Shown here piece by piece: positions 26,235 through 35,367 of a stretch of DNA of 64,000 bases; position 1 is the first letter of the stretch, and every line of letters begins with the position of its first letter. The stretch comes from Sphingomonadales bacterium 32-65-25 (GTDB taxonomy: Bacteria > Pseudomonadota > Alphaproteobacteria > Sphingomonadales > Sphingomonadaceae). The position numbers were made by a program, and so were the translations under genes. The DNA lies in the NCBI GenBank assembly GCA_002280855.1, contig NCEU01000007.1:248001-312000 (forward strand), given 5' to 3'. The notes below the pieces were generated by a model. That model was not told the origin of the DNA. It saw nothing but the letters and a program-made list of their open reading frames with translations, and searched no databases.

Positions 26235-29200
26235 ACGGCATCATCCGTTTTGCCATTCAGCGCTGGCAGATCACCCTGGTGGTGTTTCTGGCGCTGGCGG
26301 CGCTGGGGCTCTCGGCGTTTTTCACCATTCCGCGATCGGTTGATCCGCATTTCCCGTCGCCGTTCATCAGCGTGATCGCCAACGTGCCGGGCGCCGAGCC
26401 GGCCGACATGGAAACCACCATCGCCAAGCCGATCGAAGATGTGATCCAGGGACTGGATGGCATCGTGAAGGTGGAATCGCGATCGACCGATTCCACCGCA
26501 ATCATCACCGGTGAATTCAGCTGGGATGGTGATCCGGAAAAAAACTACGACGAGATTGTGCGGGAAGTGAACGCCATTCGGCAGAATCTGCCAAGCGCGC
26601 TGACCCGGCTGGAATTCCAAAAATCGCGGACCACCGAAGCGGCCGTGCTGCAATTCGCACTCGTATCAGACACGGCGAGTTACCGCCGGCTGGAAAAGGT
26701 CGCCAAGGACCTGCGCGAGCGGCTGATCCGGGTGCCGGGCGTGCGGGCCGCGCGGGTGTTTGCCTTGCCCACGCCGGAAATGCGGGTGGCGCTCGATACA
26801 GGCCGCATGGCGCAGATCGGCATGCCGGTCACCGCTGTCACGGATGCCCTGCGCGGTGGTGGCCAGGATCTGCCACCGGGCGCCGTGCAATCCGGCGAAG
26901 CCCGGCTGAACGTGCAGGCCGGCGGCGCATACAAGACTGTCGCCGATGTGGGCGATGAGCCCGTGCGCGCCCGCGATGGCCGGATCGTGCGGGTGAAGGA
27001 TATTGCCAGCGTTGGCTGGGCCTATGAGGAACAGCCGCATTTCGCCCGTTACAACGGCAAGCGCGCGGTGTGGGTGACGATGACCCAGAAGGATGGGCTC
27101 AACGTGCTCGATATCCGCAATGGCGCGATGGCAGCGGCCGATGAATATCGCAAGCTGCTGCCGCCCGATGTGCAGCTGGAAGTGGCATTTGACCAGAGCG
27201 ACGACATCGCCCGCAAACTGGGGCAATTGGGCCGCGATTTCGGCATCGCGCTGGGCCTGGTGCTGATCACGCTGTTGCCCTTGGGCTGGCGGGCGAGCAT
27301 CGTGGTGATGGTATCGGTGCCACTCAGCCTCGCCATGGGTGTGGCGGTGCTGAGCTGGAGCGGGTTCACGCTCAACCAGCTGGCGATCTCGGGCTTCATC
27401 ATCGCGCTGGGCCTGCTGGTGGACGATAGCATCGTGGTGACGGAAAATATCGCCCGCCACCTGCGCATGGGCAAGACGCGCGAACAGGCTGCCATCGATG
27501 GCACCAGCCAGATCGCCGTGGCGGTGATTGGCTGCACCTTCGTGCTGCTCTTTGCCTTCCTGCCGCTCACCATGCTGCCGGAAGGCGCCGGCAAGTTCAC
27601 CCGCAGCCTGCCGGTGGCGGTGCTGGGCACGGTGGCGGCGTCGCTGCTGGTCAGCCTCACCATCGTGCCGTTCCTGGCCAGCCGCCTGTTGCCACGCGAG
27701 GAAAGCGAGCATGGCAACCGCTTTCTGCAGGCAGTAAACAGCGGTATCCACCGCTTTTATCAGCCGGTGCTGCACTGGGGTCTCACGCATCCGTGGCGGG
27801 CGATGGGCGTGTCGACGCTGCTGATCGTCTCCGGTTTTGGTCTGGTGCCCCTGATCGGCTCCAGCCTGTTTCCGCCGGCTGAAACGCCCTATTTCACCGT
27901 CCAGGTAACGGCCAGCGAAGGCACTGCCATTCCGGCCACCACCAGGGCCGTGCTGGCGGTGGAGGAGGCGCTGAAGGGTGAGCCGAACGTGACCGGCATC
28001 GCCAGCAATATCGGCCGCGCCAACCCGCGTATCTTCTACAACCAGGTCAACAATGATCAGCGCAGCAACATCGGCGAAGTGCTGGTGACGCTGAAAGCCT
28101 GGGACAAGCCCGGCAGCCCGGAGATGGTGGAGCGGCTGCGCGCCAAGCTTGCCAAAGTTGCGGATGCACAGTTCGTGGTGAAGATTTTCCAGAACGGCCC
28201 GCCCATCGATGCGCCGATCCAGCTGCGCATCATCGGCCCGGAACTGGATGTGCTGAAGCGGCTGGCAGCAGAGACCGAGGCGGTGATGCGCACCGTGCCG
28301 GGCACGCGCGACGTGCGCAACCCGGTCGCGGTCGACACGCCGCGGCTCAATCTTGGGTTGGACAGTGACAAGGCCGCCCTGCTGGGTGTGGCTCCGGGTG
28401 CGCCGCGGCGGGCGCTGCGGCTGGCGCTGGCCGGCGAGACCGCCGGTCGCTTCCGCGATGTGGAAGGTGACAGCTATAACGTCGTTGTGCGCCTGCCGTT
28501 GGCGGAGCGGCACAATATCAGTGTGCTCGATGATATCTACCTGCCCGGCAACCAGAGCGCCGTGCCGCTGCGCGAGATCGCGACGCCTTATCTTGATTCG
28601 GCGCCGCCGCGCATCAACCGGTCTCGCCAAAGCCGGGTGGTCTATGTCGATGCCCAGGTGCTGGACGGCTATCTCATCGCCAAGGTGAACGATGCGGTGG
28701 TGAAGGCCGTGCAGGGCAAGGTGAAATTGCCCAACGGATACCGGTTCGAAGTGGGCGGCGAAGCGGAAACGGCGGCGAAAAGCTTTGGTGGGCTGGGGCC
28801 GATCATTGCGCTCGCCGTGTTCGGCATCTTGGCAGTGCTGGTGATCGAGTTCGGGCGCTTCCGCGAAACATTGGTGGTGGCCGGCGTCATCCCGCTTGGC
28901 CTGTTTGGCGGGTTGGTGGCACTGTTTCTCACCGGGAACAGCCTCAGCTACACCGCCGTCATCGGTTTCGTCGCGCTGATCGGGATCGAGATCAAGAACA
29001 GCCTGTTGCTCGTCGATTTCACTACCCAACTGCGTGAAGCCGGCCGTCCACTGCGCGAAGCCATCGAAGAAGCCGGCGAAGTGCGTTTCCTCCCCGTGCT
29101 CTTGACCAGCGTGACGGCCATCGGTGGCCTGCTGCCGTTGGCGCTGTCCGGCTCCGGCCTCTATTCGCCGCTGGCCTGGGTGATCATCGGCGGGCTGGTA

Positions 29201-29290
29201 TCGTCGACCGTCCTCTCCCGCGTTGTCACGCCGGTGATGTATCTGCTCATCGTGCAGGGCGACAAGGACAGCACGGCCATTGCAGATTGA
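26231..29290 (+). CDS. RND-family efflux pump, inner-membrane permease
   Basis: 1019-residue proton-driven transporter of the AcrB/MdtB (HAE1) superfamily. It has twelve membrane helices in two groups of six, each after a large periplasmic loop. Seen are a first helix at about 13-33, ALGLLVDDSIVVTENI in helix 4 with the acidic relay residues, and FVALIGIEIKNSLLLVDF in the second half. The GTG start overlaps the adaptor stop (GTGA). No outer-membrane TolC-type gene is in the pair, so it probably uses one encoded elsewhere. No local repressor gene is obvious, and the exported compound is unknown. Confidence 0.9.
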   Translation: MNGIIRFAIQRWQITLVVFLALAALGLSAFFTIPRSVDPHFPSPFISVIANVPGAEPADMETTIAKPIEDVIQGLDGIVKVESRSTDSTAIITGEFSWDGDPEKNYDEIVREVNAIRQNLPSALTRLEFQKSRTTEAAVLQFALVSDTASYRRLEKVAKDLRERLIRVPGVRAARVFALPTPEMRVALDTGRMAQIGMPVTAVTDALRGGGQDLPPGAVQSGEARLNVQAGGAYKTVADVGDEPVRARDGRIVRVKDIASVGWAYEEQPHFARYNGKRAVWVTMTQKDGLNVLDIRNGAMAAADEYRKLLPPDVQLEVAFDQSDDIARKLGQLGRDFGIALGLVLITLLPLGWRASIVVMVSVPLSLAMGVAVLSWSGFTLNQLAISGFIIALGLLVDDSIVVTENIARHLRMGKTREQAAIDGTSQIAVAVIGCTFVLLFAFLPLTMLPEGAGKFTRSLPVAVLGTVAASLLVSLTIVPFLASRLLPREESEHGNRFLQAVNSGIHRFYQPVLHWGLTHPWRAMGVSTLLIVSGFGLVPLIGSSLFPPAETPYFTVQVTASEGTAIPATTRAVLAVEEALKGEPNVTGIASNIGRANPRIFYNQVNNDQRSNIGEVLVTLKAWDKPGSPEMVERLRAKLAKVADAQFVVKIFQNGPPIDAPIQLRIIGPELDVLKRLAAETEAVMRTVPGTRDVRNPVAVDTPRLNLGLDSDKAALLGVAPGAPRRALRLALAGETAGRFRDVEGDSYNVVVRLPLAERHNISVLDDIYLPGNQSAVPLREIATPYLDSAPPRINRSRQSRVVYVDAQVLDGYLIAKVNDAVVKAVQGKVKLPNGYRFEVGGEAETAAKSFGGLGPIIALAVFGILAVLVIEFGRFRETLVVAGVIPLGLFGGLVALFLTGNSLSYTAVIGFVALIGIEIKNSLLLVDFTTQLREAGRPLREAIEEAGEVRFLPVLLTSVTAIGGLLPLALSGSGLYSPLAWVIIGGLVSSTVLSRVVTPVMYLLIVQGDKDSTAIAD

Positions 29291-29345
29291 CAGTCACAGC
29301 AAAGATCATGTGACACTGTGGCAATTTGAAGCAGCGCTTCATTGC
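29291..29345 (+). promoter_or_regulatory. Structured leader ahead of metZ
   Basis: The spacer after the pump gene folds into two hairpins. ACAG and TCACA (from 29290) pair with TGTGA and CTGT. Then GCAAT-TT-GAAGC (29321-29332) pairs with GCTTC-ATTGC (29336-29345) around an AGC loop, with the TT as a bulge. I cannot place it in a known riboswitch class. No T tract follows, so a simple terminator for the pump operon is unlikely. Confidence 0.35.
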
Positions 29346-29377
29346 GCCCGGGCTATCACAGGTTTATGGCGGGAGCC

Positions 29378-30586
29378 ATGAAGCGTAACACCGGACAAGA
29401 CTTGGAGCTCGTGAAGCAGTGGCGTCCCGCCACGCAGATGGTGCGCGGCGGCACCATGCGCACAGAGGTGGGCGAAACCTCCGAAGCCATCTTCATGACG
29501 TCAGGCTATTGCTATGACAATGCCGAAGAAGCCGCCGCGCGCTTCCGCGGTGAGCGCCCGGGCATGACCTACAGTCGGCTACAGAACCCCACGGTGGAGA
29601 TGCTGGAAAAGCGCATCGCCCTGATCGAAGGTGCCGAAGCCGCGCGGGCCACCGCCACCGGCATGGCGGCGATGAGCGGCATGCTGCTTTCCACCCTTTC
29701 GGCTGGGGACCATCTGGTCGCCGGGCGTGCGCTGTTCGGGTCTTGCCGGGTGCTGGTGGATAGCATCCTGCCGCGCTTCGGCATCGAAACCACCACGGTG
29801 GACGCCCGCGACGTTGATGCCTGGGCTAAGGCGCGGCGGCCGAACACCAAGGCGTTCTTCCTCGAAACGCCCACCAATCCGGGGCTGGACCTGTGCGACA
29901 TCCGGGCGATTGCCGATGTTGCCCATGATGCCGGCGCCCTGGTCATGGTGGACAACGCCTTTGCCTCGCCGATCGTGCAGAAGCCGCTGGAACACGGTGC
30001 CGATATCGTGGCCTACAGCGCCACCAAGTTGATGGACGGGCAGGGCCGCGTGCTGGCCGGTGCCGTGGTCGGCAGCGAAAAGTGGATCAACGACACCTAT
30101 CTGGCGTTCGCGCGCCATACTGGGCCCAACCTGTCCCCGTTCAACGCCTGGGTGGTGCTGAAGAGCCTGGAAACGCTGGATCTGCGCGTGCGCCGCCAGT
30201 GTGACAATGCGCTGAAACTGGCCGCCTGGTTGGAAAGCCGGGTGCCGCGCCTGGTCTATCCCGGCCTTGCCAGCCATCCTCAGCATGCACTGGCGCTGCG
30301 CCAGATGACAGCGGGCGGCACCATCGTCGCCATGCATCTTGATGGCGGCCGGCCCCAGGCGCAGGCGCTGCTCGATGCGCTCATCATCATCGATATTTCC
30401 AACAATCTGGGCGATTCCCGCACCTTGATGACGCATCCGGCCAGCACCACCCATGCCAGCGTATCGGAAGCGGTGCGTGCCGAAATGGGTATCACCGAAG
30501 GCATGTTGCGGCTGAGCGTGGGCCTGGAAGACGTGGACGATCTGATCGACGATCTTGATCAGGCGCTGAAATCGGCCGGCCTATGA
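29378..30586 (+). CDS. metZ: O-succinylhomoserine sulfhydrylase
   Basis: 402-residue pyridoxal-phosphate enzyme that makes homocysteine from O-succinylhomoserine and sulfide. The Lys that binds PLP is Lys217 in YSATKLMDGQG; the phosphate-binding ATGMAAMSG and the VDNAFASP Asp are also present. The MetZ-type C-terminus TLMTHPASTTHASV is distinct. I choose the ATG at 29378 because the N-terminus then reads MKRNTG..WRPATQMVRGGT as in relatives; an ATG at 29366 is close by. apaG starts inside its stop (ATGA). Confidence 0.9.
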   Translation: MKRNTGQDLELVKQWRPATQMVRGGTMRTEVGETSEAIFMTSGYCYDNAEEAAARFRGERPGMTYSRLQNPTVEMLEKRIALIEGAEAARATATGMAAMSGMLLSTLSAGDHLVAGRALFGSCRVLVDSILPRFGIETTTVDARDVDAWAKARRPNTKAFFLETPTNPGLDLCDIRAIADVAHDAGALVMVDNAFASPIVQKPLEHGADIVAYSATKLMDGQGRVLAGAVVGSEKWINDTYLAFARHTGPNLSPFNAWVVLKSLETLDLRVRRQCDNALKLAAWLESRVPRLVYPGLASHPQHALALRQMTAGGTIVAMHLDGGRPQAQALLDALIIIDISNNLGDSRTLMTHPASTTHASVSEAVRAEMGITEGMLRLSVGLEDVDDLIDDLDQALKSAGL

Positions 30587-31002
30587 CGGGGATGATCGGC
30601 CAGATCTTCCCCTACGCCGAAACCACCGGCGGCATTACCGTGCGTGTCGCTCCCCATTATCTCCCCGATCAATCCGATCCCGAACGCGGCTATTATGTCT
30701 GGGCCTATCATGTGCGGGTGGAAAATGCCGGCCTGGTGCCGGTGCGGCTGATGGCGCGGCGCTGGCTGATCACCGATGGCGATGGCCGCACCGAACAGGT
30801 GGAAGGTGATGGCGTTGTGGGCGTGCAGCCGCTGATTGCGCCGGGCGGCGCCTATGATTATGTCTCGGGCTGTCCGCTGGCCACCGCGTCGGGCCGCATG
30901 CAGGGCCGTTATGTGATGATGGGCGAAGACGGCGCGCGCTACACGGTCGTTATCCCGGCCTTTGCGCTGGACGTGCCAGTCGGCCGCCCGCCAGTGCATT
31001 GA
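30583..31002 (+). CDS. apaG: ApaG protein (Co2+/Mg2+ efflux-associated)
   Basis: 139-residue ApaG/DUF525 protein with an immunoglobulin-like beta sandwich. The family stretch GYYVWAYHVRVENAG and the RRWLITDGDGRTEQVEGDGVVG region (landmarks RRWLITD, VEGDGVVG) are clear, followed by QPLIAPGGAYDYVSG. Its biochemical role is not settled; mutants affect cobalt resistance in Salmonella. It overlaps the metZ stop by four bases, a pairing that is common in Alphaproteobacteria. Confidence 0.92.
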   Translation: MTGMIGQIFPYAETTGGITVRVAPHYLPDQSDPERGYYVWAYHVRVENAGLVPVRLMARRWLITDGDGRTEQVEGDGVVGVQPLIAPGGAYDYVSGCPLATASGRMQGRYVMMGEDGARYTVVIPAFALDVPVGRPPVH

Positions 31003-31033
31003 TTGCGGCGCGCAGGCCAGCCATTCTCTCCCC

Positions 31034-31852
31034 ATGAAGCGCACCCATCTGCCCATGAATGCTCTGCGCGTGTTCGAAGCGGCCGCGCGCCACCTGTCGT
31101 TCACGCGCGCTGCTGATGAACTGGCGGTCACACCGGCCGCCGTGGGCCAGCAGATCCGGGCACTGGAAGAAACACTGGGCGTCGTGCTGTTCCGCCGGCT
31201 GACCCGCAATCTTGAACTCACCCACGAAGCCGAACAGGCACTGCCTGCGCTGCAACAGGGCTTCCTGGCCTTTGAAGAGGCGGTGCGGGTGATGCAGGCC
31301 GGGCAATCCAGCCGTGTGCTCTCCATTGCGGCGCCGCGCGCACTGGTGGCCAAGTGGCTCACCGCCCGGTTGGCCGACTATGGCCGGCAGCACCCGGAAC
31401 TGCGCTTTTCCATTGCCGCCCATGAAGACGGCGAGATGGATTTCACCCAAGCCAATCACGATCTGGCCATCCATTTCGGCGTTGAGCCGCAGGCCGAGGG
31501 CATTCATGGCCGCACCTTGGGCGATGAACTTCTGATCACGGTGGCGGCGCCCAGCACCGGGCCAGACGCGCCCACTATCTTGTCGTGCATCGCACACCCG
31601 CTCGATCCTGAAACGCCCTGCGTTGAAAGCGCACTGACGGTGGCAGACCCTGGCCTTGCCATCGATGCGGCCGCAGCCGGGCTGGGCAAGACGCGGGTGC
31701 CAGCCTTGCTGGCCGCCGCAGATCTCGCCTCGGGGCGCATCATCGCCCTTGATGCGGGTGTGCCCGCCGCCGGCGCCTGGTGGCTCACCGCGCCCACGCC
31801 GCAATGGCGCCAGGCCAAGGTGCGGGCGCTGGTGGCCTTCCTGATCAGCTGA
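31034..31852 (+). CDS. LysR-family regulator, GcvA-like
   Basis: 272-residue transcription factor. The helix-turn-helix is in LPMNALRVFEAAARHLSF then TRAADELAVTPAAVGQQI, the consensus of GcvA-type regulators. The rest is the effector domain. I start at ATG 31034, 31 bases after apaG, which gives a normal LysR N-terminus. GcvA controls glycine cleavage genes in E. coli, but none are here, so the target is unknown. It may be co-transcribed with metZ and apaG. Confidence 0.85.
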   Translation: MKRTHLPMNALRVFEAAARHLSFTRAADELAVTPAAVGQQIRALEETLGVVLFRRLTRNLELTHEAEQALPALQQGFLAFEEAVRVMQAGQSSRVLSIAAPRALVAKWLTARLADYGRQHPELRFSIAAHEDGEMDFTQANHDLAIHFGVEPQAEGIHGRTLGDELLITVAAPSTGPDAPTILSCIAHPLDPETPCVESALTVADPGLAIDAAAAGLGKTRVPALLAAADLASGRIIALDAGVPAAGAWWLTAPTPQWRQAKVRALVAFLIS

Positions 31853-32209
31853 ATCAGCCGCGTCAGCGGTTTTCGATCACGCCGCGCCGCCTGGCAGCGG
31901 CAGTTTCGCACGCGCGATTGCGGTGATCCGTAACGGGTGGAAACGGCCCGCTAATCCCTCCGAAATGGCCCCATCTCCGGTCCGTGTCAGCGGCTGCCGG
32001 CGGTATGGTTGTTAACGAATTAACCATGAAAACTGTCGGAAAACTTTACAATCTGTGAACGAAAGGAATTGGTAAGAAAATATTAAGCCGCTTGAATCGC
32101 TAAGAAACTTACAAAATCGTTAAATTGGTATGAATTTTGCATGTATCTTTGCGGCTGGGTGTCACGACGATGCTCAGACAGGGCCAAAGCCAACGAGGGA
32201 GTTGCTGCT
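31853..32209. other. AT-rich spacer before the PEP-CTERM gene
   Basis: 357 bases, turning strongly A/T-rich after about 32000. It holds TTAACCAT near 32021, which is a CtrA half-site octamer, and the sigma-54-like promoter at 32125. No protein gene is evident. Confidence 0.6.
32125..32141 (+). promoter_or_regulatory. Sigma-54-like promoter upstream of PEPxxWA-CTERM gene
   Basis: TTGGTATGAATTTTGCA fits the -24/-12 pattern YTGGCACGNNNNTTGCW at 12 of the 14 conserved positions, with GG and GC exactly ten bases apart. It is 69 bases before the gene start. In several beta- and gammaproteobacteria PEP-CTERM genes are driven by RpoN with PrsK/PrsR. Confidence 0.6.
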
Positions 32210-32947
32210 ATGAGTACGTTTCTGAAGACCGCGATCGCCGCTGCTGCGCTCGCCATGATGCCGATGGCCGCGCAGGCCGCCACGACCGTGTCGATCGTCA
32301 GCTTCACCGCCAATCAGTCCGGTCCGAACCTGACCTATGCCGACAACGGCGCCGCAGGCTGGAACCTGTCGACTGTCACGCCGAAGGCGGTACTGGTCAC
32401 GCTGGAAGATTTCTCCGGCAATTTCGTGTCGGGCGTCGCGGCCGACCTGTCGTTCACCGGCACCGGCACCAGCTTTGCCGTGAACACCTCGGGCAGCCTG
32501 TGGTCGCAAGCGTTCGCCGGCGGCACCGTTTCGTTCACTTCCACGTCCGCCTTCATGCTTGGCTCGACCGTCTATGCGGCCGGCAGCAATATCCTGACGC
32601 TCAATTTCTCCGGCGGTGAACTGTCGGCGAACGTTCCCGGCACGGCCGGCAACGCGCTGGTGTCGATCCCGGGTGATGGCTTCTCGAACGTGTCCAGCGA
32701 TTTCCTGAGCTTCCCGCCGATCCAGCTGACCGATTTCTCGATCAGCCTCGCCAACGTGGTTCCGGGCTTCTCCTTTACGCCGGGCGGCCTTGGCAGCCAG
32801 GCGGAAGCGCGCTTCCAGAACTTCAACGCGCGCGGTTCGGGTGACTTCACCGCCACCGTGCCGGAACCGTCCACCTGGGCGATGCTGCTGCTGGGCTTCG
32901 GCCTGGTCGGCTTCGCCCGCCGTCGTCAGGTCGCTGCCGCGGCCTGA
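32210..32947 (+). CDS. PEPxxWA-CTERM sorting domain protein
   Basis: 245-residue exported protein. Residues 1-23 are a Sec signal peptide. The body is Ser/Thr/Gly-rich and beta-strand-like, with no catalytic motif. The C-terminus has VPEPSTWAMLL, a hydrophobic helix and a basic RRR tail, the sorting signal cleaved and processed by an exosortase. GAGGGAG precedes the ATG. Such proteins are thought to be part of the exopolysaccharide matrix. No exosortase gene is in the window. Confidence 0.85.
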   Translation: MSTFLKTAIAAAALAMMPMAAQAATTVSIVSFTANQSGPNLTYADNGAAGWNLSTVTPKAVLVTLEDFSGNFVSGVAADLSFTGTGTSFAVNTSGSLWSQAFAGGTVSFTSTSAFMLGSTVYAAGSNILTLNFSGGELSANVPGTAGNALVSIPGDGFSNVSSDFLSFPPIQLTDFSISLANVVPGFSFTPGGLGSQAEARFQNFNARGSGDFTATVPEPSTWAMLLLGFGLVGFARRRQVAAAA

Positions 32948-32960
32948 TCGGGTTCGCTTG

Positions 32961-33010
32961 GGGTCAGGCCCGTGTGTCGGCAATGCCGACACGAGGGCCG
33001 GGCCTGACCC
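32961..33010. repeat. Nested inverted repeats after the PEPxxWA-CTERM gene
   Basis: An outer 11-bp perfect stem GGGTCAGGCCC (32961-32971) with GGGCCTGACCC (33000-33010) encloses a second stem GTGTCGGC (32974-32981) with GCCGACAC (32985-32992). There is no T tract. It could stop transcription or stabilise the mRNA end. Confidence 0.65.
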
Positions 33011-33183
33011 TGAGCACACGGACTGCCAACGGCTGACGGTCGCCCGGCACTGGCAGAATTACAAAAAAGTATAAAAGATTAACAAATACATAATTCAAGT
33101 TGCATCGTGGTCACACTTTATTAATGATCATAAACATTACATCGGGGGGCGACTCGTTTCCCACCAATGCGAGGGCAAACATC

Positions 33184-33835
33184 ATGAAACTCGGTATCCT
33201 CATTGCCTCTGCGGCGATCGCCGCAATCGCGCTGCCGGCCGCTGCGGCCGTGCATCATCGATGAGCAGAACCAGAGCGGTCTTACGGCTGCAATCAAGTT
33301 CACGCTCACCGGCGTGGCGAGCAACGTCTGGACTTTTTCCGCCGCTGTGGACAACACGCTGTCGACGGCTCCAGTTGGCGGCCGCATTTCCGGTTTTGGT
33401 TTCAACAGCAGCCCGGACATCACGGCTGCGACACCGCTGTCGGGCCCGTTCACGGGGTCGCTGCTTAACGCCGGCTTCCCGCAGATTGGCGGCCAGACCT
33501 CGATCGATTTCTGCCTGACCGCCAACAATAACTGCAATGGCGGTGGTGGCGGCGGCGTGGCCGACGGGGGTTCGGCGCTGCAAACCTTCTCGCTGACCTT
33601 CGCCAATCCGCCCACCACGTCGGTGATCTTCAACAACTTCATCATCCGCTATCAGTCGATCACCGGCAGCAATCTGGGCGACTCCGGCATCGGCATGGGC
33701 ACCGGTGGCGGTGGCTTTGATCCGGGCGGTGGCGAGGTGCCGGAACCGGCAACCTGGGCCATGCTGCTCACCGGCTTCGGCCTGGTCGGCTTTGCCGCCC
33801 GCCGTCGTCGCGGCACACTGAGCGTTTCGGCCTGA
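33184..33835 (+). pseudogene. PEPxxWA-CTERM protein with frameshift after the signal peptide
   Basis: The ATG at 33184 opens a good signal peptide (MKLGILIASAA, then a run ending LPAAAA) but meets a stop at 33268. The mature body (CIIDEQNQSG, a long Gly-rich region, NCNGGGGGGV) and the sorting tail (VPEPATWAMLL, hydrophobic helix, RRRR) are in the next frame, open to 33835. A one-base shift near 33245-33260 joins them. Both halves are what is expected of a single PEPxxWA-CTERM protein of about 215 residues. Either a base was lost in sequencing or the gene is inactive. Confidence 0.75.
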
Positions 33836-33855
33836 TCAAGCGCTGATCGAAAATT

Positions 33856-33886
33856 GGCCGGTCCCCAAGCGGGGGCCGGCCCTTTT
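33856..33886 (+). terminator. Rho-independent terminator after the second PEPxxWA-CTERM gene
   Basis: GGCCGG-T-CCCC (33856-33866), AAGC loop, GGGG-G-CCGGCC (33871-33881), then TTTT at 33883-33886. Confidence 0.8.
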
Positions 33887-33993
33887 CGTTGTCGCGGCTT
33901 GCCGTCTTCGGGCGCGTTGTGCACGCGCAGGTCTTGCCAAAGCGCCAGCCTCGCGCCATCGCTGCAGGTCTAGGCACAAACAGGGGCAATGCG

Positions 33994-35367
33994 ATGGTGA
34001 CGATGCGATCGATGGTGGCAGTGGCGGCTTTGCTGGCGGGCACGTCACCCGTGCTGGCTGCCGAAGCGCCGCTCACTGCGCTTGCCGCCGGCGTGAGCGA
34101 GGCCGAGTTGAAGGCTAGCATCACCGCGTTGGTGGGTTTCGGCACCCGCCATTCGGCCAGCGACACCACCAGCCCGACCCGCGGCATTGGCGCCGCCCGC
34201 CGCTGGACCGAAAGCCGCTTTCAGGCGTTCAGCGCCGCCTGCGGCAATTGCCTGACCATTGAAAAGCCCGCGCAGGTGTTCACCGGCGATCGCCTGCCCA
34301 GCCCGACCGAGATCGTGGACGTGCTGGCCATCCAGCGCGGCACCACCGATCCGGACCGGTTCATCATCATTTCCGCTCATATCGACAGCCGCAACAGCGA
34401 TCCCAACGATGCCAAGGGCGATGCGCCGGGCGCCAATGATGATGGCAGCGGCACCGCCGCCGTGATCGAAGCGGCGCGCGTGCTTTCGCAGCACAAATTC
34501 CCCGCCACCATCGTCTATGCCGTGCTGTCGGGTGAGGAGCAGGGACTGAACGGCGGCAAGGTGCTGGCCGACTACGCCCGCGCCAAGGGCTGGGTGGTGG
34601 AAGCCGACCTGAACAACGACATCATTGGGAACAGCACCGGCATTGGCGGCATGAAGGATTCGGGCCATGTCCGCGTGTTTTCCGAAGGCACCAAGGCCGT
34701 GGAAAGCGCCGCTCAGGCCAACCGCCGCCGCTACAACGGGGGTGAGAATGATTCGCCCAGCCGCAATGTGGCGCGCTTCCTCGACCGCCTTGCCGACCAC
34801 AACATCGACGGTTTGGATGTGAAGATGATCTATCGCACCGACAGGTTCGGCCGCGGCGGCGATCAGACCCGTCTGCTCGAAGCCGGCTATCCGGCAGTGC
34901 GCATAACCGAGTCCGTGGAACATTATGACCGCCAGCACCAGAATATTCGGGTGGAGAACGGCCGCGCCTATGGTGATCTCACCCCCAGCGTCGATTTCCA
35001 GTATCTCGCCAAGGTGACCCGGTTGAACGTGGCCGGCCTCGCCGCGCTGGCCCGCGCACCGATGCCGCCGGCCGTCACCATCCAGCGCGACGCCGGTTCC
35101 AATACCAAGGTGAGCTGGACCCCGGTGAAGAATGCTGCCGGCTACAAGATCTGGTGGCGCGACACCACCGCGCCGCAATGGCAATACAGCCGCACCGCCG
35201 CGGCCGCTGCCACGTCGCTGGTGCTGGAGCATGTGTCGATCGACGATTGGCTGTTTGGCGTTGCCGCCGTTGCCGCCGATGGCAGCGAAAGCCCGATTGC
35301 CTATCCGGGCGACGCCGGCAACTTCATCAGCAACCCGCCGTTCCCGGCCGCCCAACCGCGGCCTTAA
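33994..35367 (+). CDS. Secreted M28-family peptidase with C-terminal fibronectin-like domain
   Basis: 457-residue exported zinc peptidase. A signal peptide ends near GTSPVLAAE. The M28 zinc motifs are SAHIDSRN (His), PGANDDGSGTAA (Asp), SGEEQGLNGG (Glu pair) and VEHYDRQHQN (last His). After about residue 365 comes a beta-rich fibronectin type III-like domain (VSWTPVKNAAGYKIWWRD). This domain order differs from the M28 gene at 10981-12363. I start at ATG 33994, preceded by AGGGGCAA. It overlaps the stop of the convergent gene by four bases. Confidence 0.85.
   Translation: MVTMRSMVAVAALLAGTSPVLAAEAPLTALAAGVSEAELKASITALVGFGTRHSASDTTSPTRGIGAARRWTESRFQAFSAACGNCLTIEKPAQVFTGDRLPSPTEIVDVLAIQRGTTDPDRFIIISAHIDSRNSDPNDAKGDAPGANDDGSGTAAVIEAARVLSQHKFPATIVYAVLSGEEQGLNGGKVLADYARAKGWVVEADLNNDIIGNSTGIGGMKDSGHVRVFSEGTKAVESAAQANRRRYNGGENDSPSRNVARFLDRLADHNIDGLDVKMIYRTDRFGRGGDQTRLLEAGYPAVRITESVEHYDRQHQNIRVENGRAYGDLTPSVDFQYLAKVTRLNVAGLAALARAPMPPAVTIQRDAGSNTKVSWTPVKNAAGYKIWWRDTTAPQWQYSRTAAAAATSLVLEHVSIDDWLFGVAAVAADGSESPIAYPGDAGNFISNPPFPAAQPRP

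Noticed and set aside
26666..29029. Long antisense frame over the RND pump
   Set aside because: No motif, no start context, and mirrors the codons of a clear transporter gene.
29291..29377. SAM-II riboswitch ahead of metZ
   Set aside because: Hairpins exist, but I could not match the pseudoknot and conserved bases, so I do not name it.
32015..32030. CtrA site before the PEPxxWA gene
   Set aside because: TTAACCAT is present, but a full TTAA-N7-TTAA pair is not, and the octamer alone is weak in an AT-rich stretch. Kept only as a remark.
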